A stretch of DNA of 64,000 nt from CAZTTG01 sp964615935. Lineage in GTDB: Bacteria; Planctomycetota; UBA1135; GCA-002686595. Under the pieces are notes generated by a model. The model was not told the DNA's origin. It did no database searches and saw nothing but the letters and a program-made list of their open reading frames with translations. The DNA is taken from assembly GCA_964615935.1 (NCBI GenBank), contig CAZTTG010000023.1:1-64000 (forward strand), written 5' to 3'. Position numbers and translations under genes: made by a program. This document shows positions 59,701 through 64,000 of this stretch, piece after piece; position 1 is the stretch's first letter, and each line of letters starts with the position of its first letter.

Positions 59701-61419
59701 ACCCCCCGGGTGGAGCACGTCTTCGAGGAGCCGGGCTTCCACCGCGTCAGCCTGACCGCCGACGACGGCCGCCGGGCGGGGCTGGCCTTCCGCGACGTCT
59801 ACGCGATCTCGCGGGCTCCCGAGCCGGCCACCGAGGGCGGAGCCTCGAGCTGGGGCGGGTCAGCGACCGATGGCAGCGAGCTGCACCTCGCGGACTCGGG
59901 GGAGTCGCTGGTCGGCGAGAGCTGCGTGCACCTGCGGCCGGATCCCTACGGGGGCGGCGAGGTCTCGATCGTCCTGCCCGGTACCCGCGACGCGGGATGG
60001 GACCTGGGCGAGAAGCGCGAGCTCGTCTTCTGGCTGCGCTTCCGGAATCCCAACCGCGGCTTCCAGGGTCCCACCATCCTGCGCCTCTTCGCCGGGGAAG
60101 GGGTGTTCACGTACGTCCCGGTCCGGGACGGCCGGCCGATCAACCTGCTCTCCGATCTCCCCTATCCGGAGGCGCGCTACGGCTGGCTTCGCGTCGAGGT
60201 GCCGCTGCGGGGCGGGCCCGGCTGGATCCGCTCCGAGGGCCTGGGCGGGAACGCGCCTCCCCGCTACGAGGGCGACCTCGAGATCCTCACCCTCGAGACG
60301 CCGGTGCGCACCGCGGGCACCAGCTCGCTCGCCTCGGGAGGCGGCCACCTCTACTGCGCCGTGCTCGAGGGCGATCGATTCTGGCGCACGGCCGATGGGG
60401 TGGCCTGGGAGGAGCTGCGCGGGCCGCGGGCGGACCTCGGCAGCCGCGGCGACTGGATCAACGGCATGCTGGCGTGGCATGCCGGCGGGCTGATCCTCCG
60501 CCACCTCGATCCCGAGCGCGACGAGCACGGCGTGGAGTGGTCGCGCCTGGTGCGCTACGACCCGGCCGCCGACCGCTGGTACTGGCTGCCGACGCGCCTG
60601 GCCGCGGGCCACGGCAGCGCGGTGATCGGCGGCCGCCTCCACGCCATCATGGACAACTACGGCGGTCCCATCGGGCGCGTCGACCTGTCCGACCCGGGAC
60701 CGCGGGCCGAGCGCACGGCGCTGGCGGGCATCGAGGGCTCGAACCCCGGCTGGCTCAGCCGCGCCGCCCAGCTCTGCGCGCTGGACGGGCGTATCTACGG
60801 GATCAAGAACGACTGGACCACGCCACGGCCCCTGGGCGGGGAGTGCGGCGACCGCCTCTTCGCCTTCGATCCGGCCGCCTTCGACGCCTCGGACTTCGCC
60901 GGCGGCGAGCCCTGGAAGGACTCCAGCTGGAGCGCGGGCTGGACCCCGGTCGAGGACCTCGGCCCCCTGCCCTTCGAGGTCGGCCACGGCGCCGCCCTGG
61001 TGGCCCTGCCGCCCTCCTGGTGCGGGGCGATCGGCGAGCGCGGCGGGCTCTTCCTCGTCGCCGGCTGCTCTCCCTCCGACCACGAGGGGAGGGGAGCGCC
61101 CTCGGACCGCTTCGCCCTCTACGACCTGGAGAGCGCGCGCTTCACCCTCGGCTCCCTCCCCGACGTCACCGGCCACGGCACCTCGGCCGCCTTCCACGAC
61201 GGGAAGGTCTTCGTCAAGCGCGGGGGCCTCTCCTTCGCCGCCTTCGACGAGGACCTCTGGTCGGTCGAGCCGATCCCGGCGGAGCGGGCCGAGCGCGCCC
61301 GCGGCCAGCTCGAGGAGCGGCGCATGAGCCTCGAGAGGGTCGACTGCCTGAGCCTTCGATTCGACTCCAACGGCCACCGGCCCTTCGACCTGTGGATCGA
61401 CGGGCTGCGCTTCGAGTAG
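56713..61419 (+). CDS. 1,568-aa secreted mosaic protein: alpha-toroid, beta-helix, PKD, propeller
   Basis: An exported giant (signal LALALLAMAPWSVAGAQ). Residues about 38-345 are a prenyltransferase/squalene-cyclase-like alpha/alpha toroid (QRPDGGWPGHEGEHPGGM, WRYPWGETDMSNVQFALLGL, QRADGGWGGGREDTCFALLF); 350-510 a beta domain (LWLSFEDGWSVWLDGE); 560-945 a right-handed parallel beta-helix with many N-X-F/N-R rungs (GIDLWESDDNLVEKNDFS, NNNGFESWSPGNVFLRN); 956-1033 a PKD domain (YSWDVGGTAYDTPRVEHVF); 1040-1199 a lectin-like module; 1200-1525 a Kelch/propeller-like region. Beta-helix and toroid folds are both found in polysaccharide lyases, but no catalytic set is certain. Start at 56713 lies 10 nt after TAGGAT. 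BNR lipoprotein follows 5 bp later. Confidence 0.82.
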   Translation: MVTISRPRYLALALLAMAPWSVAGAQGEAPQGSDFPLKSAVNRAIARGVDHLKQHQRPDGGWPGHEGEHPGGMTSLAAFTLVKSGVRRGDESVRRALASLEGVEIRSTYSTAVNLLLLESLREPARWRGLAAERLAFLVETQEAGLWRYPWGETDMSNVQFALLGLRAAHHMGLEIPRDALTDAAAALWNLQVGSSGFAYNPGRAATGGITAATLAGVAVVEELSGGNPGAQRILRKHRRERAAAEAWMDAKWAPDRNAYGPRSWTPGFYYPYMWAVERYCAFTGREELGGRDWYREGARHLVETQRADGGWGGGREDTCFALLFLRRASLSGEREELEELERELESAIEPPPPVPRPDPEVPWLADWLLAGPWSSSMEEPLVASPPFRPDRAKPRDRGRIAKRKWERASLSRTGWTDLDALSSRGGDHQLWALASVLRWEPGPEEPALLEARLWLSFEDGWSVWLDGERISCELRAGAPIVEDVILDVELSAGDHVLLALVEDLYGASAFSARISDRDGAPLPPSLVALADPRDRPPAKRPARRPTREAEGGGDGQVRVISKSTRLRRGALLRTPLVIAADGIRIDGNGATIQGPGAPGDKATLAGIGVLLEGRRGVTIRDLKVHGFEIGLSATDCEDLNVEGCDLSDNWHDPEHGWGDGERQGGIILTRVHRSSFRDNRANRVWNGIDLWESDDNLVEKNDFSHCSNVCLKLWRSSRNRVLDNDLSFGLRMKPGEVHARDSTCVLIETGSDDNRFERNDITHGGDGVFIRPLNGWVSAGNVFVENDCSYANNNGFESWSPGNVFLRNTANHCSFGFWLGGSDATVLIGNEAAFNGLPDGKHNAPESDFGHGGIVIVHGSGSHGLIQDNWCHDNAGGGIVFRGDLASRGERWKMRHLVVQGNRLERNRWGIFGRFADGLYLAGNRFEGNQEDEHLEEVTGILRGEGPLEHREGDAPQVSFEGPERVFIGEPVRFDASACGPELRYSWDVGGTAYDTPRVEHVFEEPGFHRVSLTADDGRRAGLAFRDVYAISRAPEPATEGGASSWGGSATDGSELHLADSGESLVGESCVHLRPDPYGGGEVSIVLPGTRDAGWDLGEKRELVFWLRFRNPNRGFQGPTILRLFAGEGVFTYVPVRDGRPINLLSDLPYPEARYGWLRVEVPLRGGPGWIRSEGLGGNAPPRYEGDLEILTLETPVRTAGTSSLASGGGHLYCAVLEGDRFWRTADGVAWEELRGPRADLGSRGDWINGMLAWHAGGLILRHLDPERDEHGVEWSRLVRYDPAADRWYWLPTRLAAGHGSAVIGGRLHAIMDNYGGPIGRVDLSDPGPRAERTALAGIEGSNPGWLSRAAQLCALDGRIYGIKNDWTTPRPLGGECGDRLFAFDPAAFDASDFAGGEPWKDSSWSAGWTPVEDLGPLPFEVGHGAALVALPPSWCGAIGERGGLFLVAGCSPSDHEGRGAPSDRFALYDLESARFTLGSLPDVTGHGTSAAFHDGKVFVKRGGLSFAAFDEDLWSVEPIPAERAERARGQLEERRMSLERVDCLSLRFDSNGHRPFDLWIDGLRFE

Positions 61420-61424
61420 ACGCC

Positions 61425-62747
61425 ATGGATGGACGCTCCCCGCTCCTGCTGCTCCTCGCCCTGGCCCTTTCCGGCTGCGCCGCGTCCCCGGAGGACGGCG
61501 GGCCGCGCGTCCGCCGGGTCCGGGTGGGGGAGGGCTGGGCGCGCAACTCCGTCAACGCGGTGATCTTCCGCCAGCACGCCCTGACCTCCTCCGGCGATCA
61601 CCAGTACACCGCCTTCTACGACGGCGAGGCCCGGATGGTGCTCGCCCGGCGCGAGCTGGGCTCGGACCGCTGGGAGCTGCACCCCACGCGCTTCACCGGC
61701 AACGCGCGCGACGCGCACAACTGCATCAGCCTGGCGGTGGACGGCGAGGGCCGGCTGCACGTCGCCTGGGACCATCACGGGGGGGCGCTGAAGTACGCGC
61801 GCGGGATCGAGCCGGGCGGGCTCGAGCTGGGGGAGCCCGAGCCCATGACCGGCCGGCACGAGGACCGGGTCACCTACCCCGAGTTCTACGACCTCCCGGG
61901 GGGCGACCTCCTCTTCCTCTACCGCAGCGGCGGCTCGGGCCGGGGCGACACCCTGCTCTCGCGCTACGAGCTGGAGAGCCGGCGATGGACCCCGGTGGCG
62001 CACCCCCTGATCAGCGGCGAGGGCCAGCGCAACGCCTACACCAACCAGATCGCGATGGACCACCTGGGCCGCTGGCACCTGAGCTGGAACTGGCGCGAGA
62101 CCGGGGGCGTCCAGACCAACCACGACCTGTGCTACGCGGCCACCGACGACGAGGGGCGCACCTGGCGGCGCAGCGACGGCTCGATCTACGAGCTCCCCAT
62201 CACCGCCGCCACGGCCGAGGTGGTCTGCCCGGTGCCGCAGGGCCACGAGCTGATCAACCAGGTGAGCTCGGCGGTGGACTCGGCCGGCCGGCCCATGCTG
62301 GCCACCTACTGGCGGCCGCCGGGGACCGAGGTCCCCCAGTACCAGCTCGTCTGGTTCGACGGCCAGATCTGGCGGGTCTCGCAGGTCGGCGAGCGCAGCC
62401 TGCCCTTCAGCCTCTCCGGCGGCGGCACCCGGCGCATACCCGTCTCGCGACCGGCCCTGGCGGTGGATCGGCGGGATCGGATCTACCTGCTCTTCCGCGA
62501 CGAAGAGCGCGGCTCCCGCGCCTCGGTCGCCGTGTGCGAGGACCCCGAGCGGCGGCGCTGGGAGGTGCGCGACCTGACCCTCGACTCGGTGGGGCACTGG
62601 GAGCCCAGCTACGACGCGAAGCTCTGGCGGCGGACCGGCGAGATGCACGTCTTCCTGTTGAGGGTCGGCCAGGGGCAGGGCGAGTCGCTCGAGGAGCTGG
62701 CGCCGCAGCCGGTCGAGGTGCTCGAGTGGAGGCCGCCCGGCCGGTGA
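61425..62747 (+). CDS. BNR-repeat lipoprotein, ulvan-lyase-like propeller
   Basis: A 440-residue lipoprotein (LALSGC, C18). The mature protein is a seven-bladed-propeller type with the motif AHNCISLAVDGEGRLHVAWD HH-type His pair (NCISLAVD then WDHHGG) of the BNR_4 family, which includes PL24/PL25 ulvan lyases, where a His in this position acts in catalysis. Later blades: NAYTNQIAMDHLGRWHLSWN, then TRRIPVSRPALAVDRRDRIY. Predicted to cleave or bind a uronic-acid polymer at the outer surface. The gene starts 5 bp after the mosaic protein, so both are co-expressed. Lyase activity is not proven by sequence alone. Confidence 0.8.
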   Translation: MDGRSPLLLLLALALSGCAASPEDGGPRVRRVRVGEGWARNSVNAVIFRQHALTSSGDHQYTAFYDGEARMVLARRELGSDRWELHPTRFTGNARDAHNCISLAVDGEGRLHVAWDHHGGALKYARGIEPGGLELGEPEPMTGRHEDRVTYPEFYDLPGGDLLFLYRSGGSGRGDTLLSRYELESRRWTPVAHPLISGEGQRNAYTNQIAMDHLGRWHLSWNWRETGGVQTNHDLCYAATDDEGRTWRRSDGSIYELPITAATAEVVCPVPQGHELINQVSSAVDSAGRPMLATYWRPPGTEVPQYQLVWFDGQIWRVSQVGERSLPFSLSGGGTRRIPVSRPALAVDRRDRIYLLFRDEERGSRASVAVCEDPERRRWEVRDLTLDSVGHWEPSYDAKLWRRTGEMHVFLLRVGQGQGESLEELAPQPVEVLEWRPPGR

Positions 62748-62963
62748 TCCCGCCGCCGCCTGCTCGCTCTCATCGTCCAGCCCGCGGCCATTCGCCGGAT
62801 CCCATCTCATCTCGGCATCCCGTCCGACCCGCCCTTCCTCGCCCCGGCCGGCTCCTGTGGCCACCAGACCGGCTGCCCCTGTGAGGCTCCAGCCTCCAAT
62901 CGACCCCTTGGAGCGTCTATCCTCCCTTCGGATCACCAGCCCCCAACCAAGAGGATTCCCACC

Positions 62964-64000
62964 GTGCTCAGCTCTCCGTCACGAGCCGCGCTGGCGCTGA
63001 TCGCCATCGCCCTGTCTCTCTCCGCCGCCACCTCCGACGCCCGCACCCTCGAGGAGTTCAAGGAGTACGTCGCCGGGCGGATGCCCGACCTCGACGAAGC
63101 GCAGCTCGACGCCGTGGCCCAACGGGTCGACGCCAACGGCGACGGGAGGATCAGCGACGCGGAGTTCGGGCGGCGGATGGCGGCGATCCAGCAGGTGATG
63201 GCCGGCGCCGAGGCCGATCCCGAGCCCGCCGAATCCGGATCGCCCGACTACCTCGACGGCGAGCCGCTGATCCTCCCCGCGCTGACCCGGCCGGCCCGCG
63301 CGAGCGTGCTGCTGATCACCGCCGACGAGCTCGCCGAGGCCTGGCTGCCGTTCGCCGAGTGGAAGACTCGCACCGGCAAACCCACCAGGATCATCACCGT
63401 GCGGCAGATCGCCCGCGAGTACGATGCGGACGGCATCCAGGAGAAGATCCGGCGGTGCGTGCGCGAGCACATCGAGACTCGAGGCACGAGCTGGGTCCTC
63501 CTCGGCGGCGACTGCACCCCCGGCACCAGCGGCCTGGTCCCCGGCGGGCACACCACCGTGCACGCGCAGGAACCCGACGGCATCCCGACCGACATCGTCT
63601 ACCTGAGCAAGACCAACTGGGACGCCGACGGTGACGGGATCCGCGGCGAGTGGGGGGACGACCGCGAGGCCATCTCCTACCCGAACGGAGCGGTGGGGCT
63701 CGGGCGCGTCCCGGCGCGTACCGCCGCCGACGTGGCGGCCTTCACCCAGAAGGTGATCGCGTACGAGTCGCAGTACCCCGACGACGAGTTCGCCACGCGC
63801 ATGGTCTACACCTGCACCGACAGCCCCGCCTACCCGAAGGTGCGCCGGAGCTGGGACGGCTACGTCTCGAAAGTCTGGTCCACCGGCAGCGTGGAGCGCT
63901 TCTTCACCGACGAGACACCCTGGGACGAGGAGAATGAGCCGGGCAGCTACGCGCTCAGCGCCGACCACCTCGTCGAGCTGATCAACGGCGCGACGACCGG
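62964..64000 (+). CDS. Gingipain-like (C25) peptidase, 3' end outside the window
   Basis: The first 345 residues of a secreted protein; the frame is open to the edge. The GTG at 62964 follows AGAGGA by 8 nt and opens a signal peptide (ALALIAIALSLSAATSDA). Residues about 55-70 form an EF-hand (DANGDGRISDAEF). From about 110 the sequence follows the C25 fold: SVLLITADELAEAWLPFAEW, SWVLLGGDCTP, DIVYLSKTNWDADGDGIRG with a second Asp-rich calcium-type loop, and GAVGLGRVPARTAADVAAF. The catalytic His and Cys are expected beyond the window. A TATCCT box lies at 62918-62923. C25 peptidases are exported cysteine proteases often linked to large surface complexes. Confidence 0.8.
   Translation, partial: MLSSPSRAALALIAIALSLSAATSDARTLEEFKEYVAGRMPDLDEAQLDAVAQRVDANGDGRISDAEFGRRMAAIQQVMAGAEADPEPAESGSPDYLDGEPLILPALTRPARASVLLITADELAEAWLPFAEWKTRTGKPTRIITVRQIAREYDADGIQEKIRRCVREHIETRGTSWVLLGGDCTPGTSGLVPGGHTTVHAQEPDGIPTDIVYLSKTNWDADGDGIRGEWGDDREAISYPNGAVGLGRVPARTAADVAAFTQKVIAYESQYPDDEFATRMVYTCTDSPAYPKVRRSWDGYVSKVWSTGSVERFFTDETPWDEENEPGSYALSADHLVELINGATT

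Noticed and set aside
62979..63968. A 329-codon minus-strand open frame at the right end
   Set aside because: The plus-strand frame from 62964 has a signal peptide, an EF-hand and C25 landmarks; the minus-strand product has none.
1..64000. CRISPR arrays, tRNA or rRNA genes, insertion sequences, prophage
   Set aside because: No regularly spaced repeats, no transposase, integrase or phage structural motifs, and no recognisable tRNA or rRNA sequence found by reading; a covariance-model scan would be needed to exclude small RNAs.

Overview
The window is very GC-rich (about 70% by eye) and densely coded. It looks like a chromosomal segment of an uncultured Gram-negative bacterium, most likely a member of the Planctomycetota. 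Reasons: a small basic protein of the type found in the PVC superphylum (18657), two large membrane Ser/Thr kinases with DWG in place of DFG (one ending in a sulfatase-modifying-factor/FGE domain, one in TPRs), many lipoproteins and secreted multi-domain carbohydrate-active proteins, and frequent GTG/TTG starts. I found no rRNA, tRNA, CRISPR array, transposase or integrase.

Layout. 0.2-0.9 kb: a HAD hydrolase. 1.1-13.3 kb, all on the minus strand: two paralogous lipoprotein secretins at the two ends of a block that also holds a 974-aa and a 389-aa TPR-rich exported protein, one ExbB/TolQ and two ExbD/TolR proteins. No type II secretion or type IV pilus ATPase or platform gene is present, so this looks like a proton-motive-force-coupled, secretin-based envelope machine of unknown type; it is the best candidate here for an undescribed system. 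13.9-16.0 kb: mtaB overlapping a family 4 uracil-DNA glycosylase. 16.1-21.7 kb: a TPR lipoprotein, a SPOR-like membrane protein, the small basic protein, queE, der and a small lipoprotein. 21.8-29.8 kb: a translationally linked surface-polysaccharide cluster (Wzm/Wzt-type ABC exporter, three glycosyltransferase modules of GT2 type, one GT4 type, a PIG-L deacetylase, and a PIG-L/GT2 fusion).

29.9-36.6 kb, minus strand: a YtfQRT-YjfF-type furanose ABC importer with a GH127 beta-L-arabinofuranosidase gene inserted between the binding protein and the ATPase. 36.7-40.1 kb: the kinase-FGE gene. 40.4-49.4 kb, plus strand: a tandem pair of Cys-rich secreted proteins of a family I do not recognise, a second GH127-like enzyme that shares its C-terminal domain with the first, a pair of extremely Cys-rich small lipoproteins, and a heparinase II/III-type lyase. 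49.4-56.6 kb, minus strand: kinase-TPR, two SGNH hydrolases, an exported DsrE-like protein and an AraC/GyrI regulator. 56.7-64.0 kb, plus strand: a 1,568-aa mosaic protein (alpha-toroid, beta-helix, PKD, propeller), a BNR/ulvan-lyase-like lipoprotein and the beginning of a C25 (gingipain-like) peptidase that runs off the window.

Taken together, the right half reads as a complex-glycan foraging region (arabino/galactofuranose and uronic-acid polymers) with its own importer and signalling kinases; the left half is an envelope machine plus housekeeping genes. Long open frames on the opposite strand of nearly every gene are by-products of GC-rich codon use and were left out.
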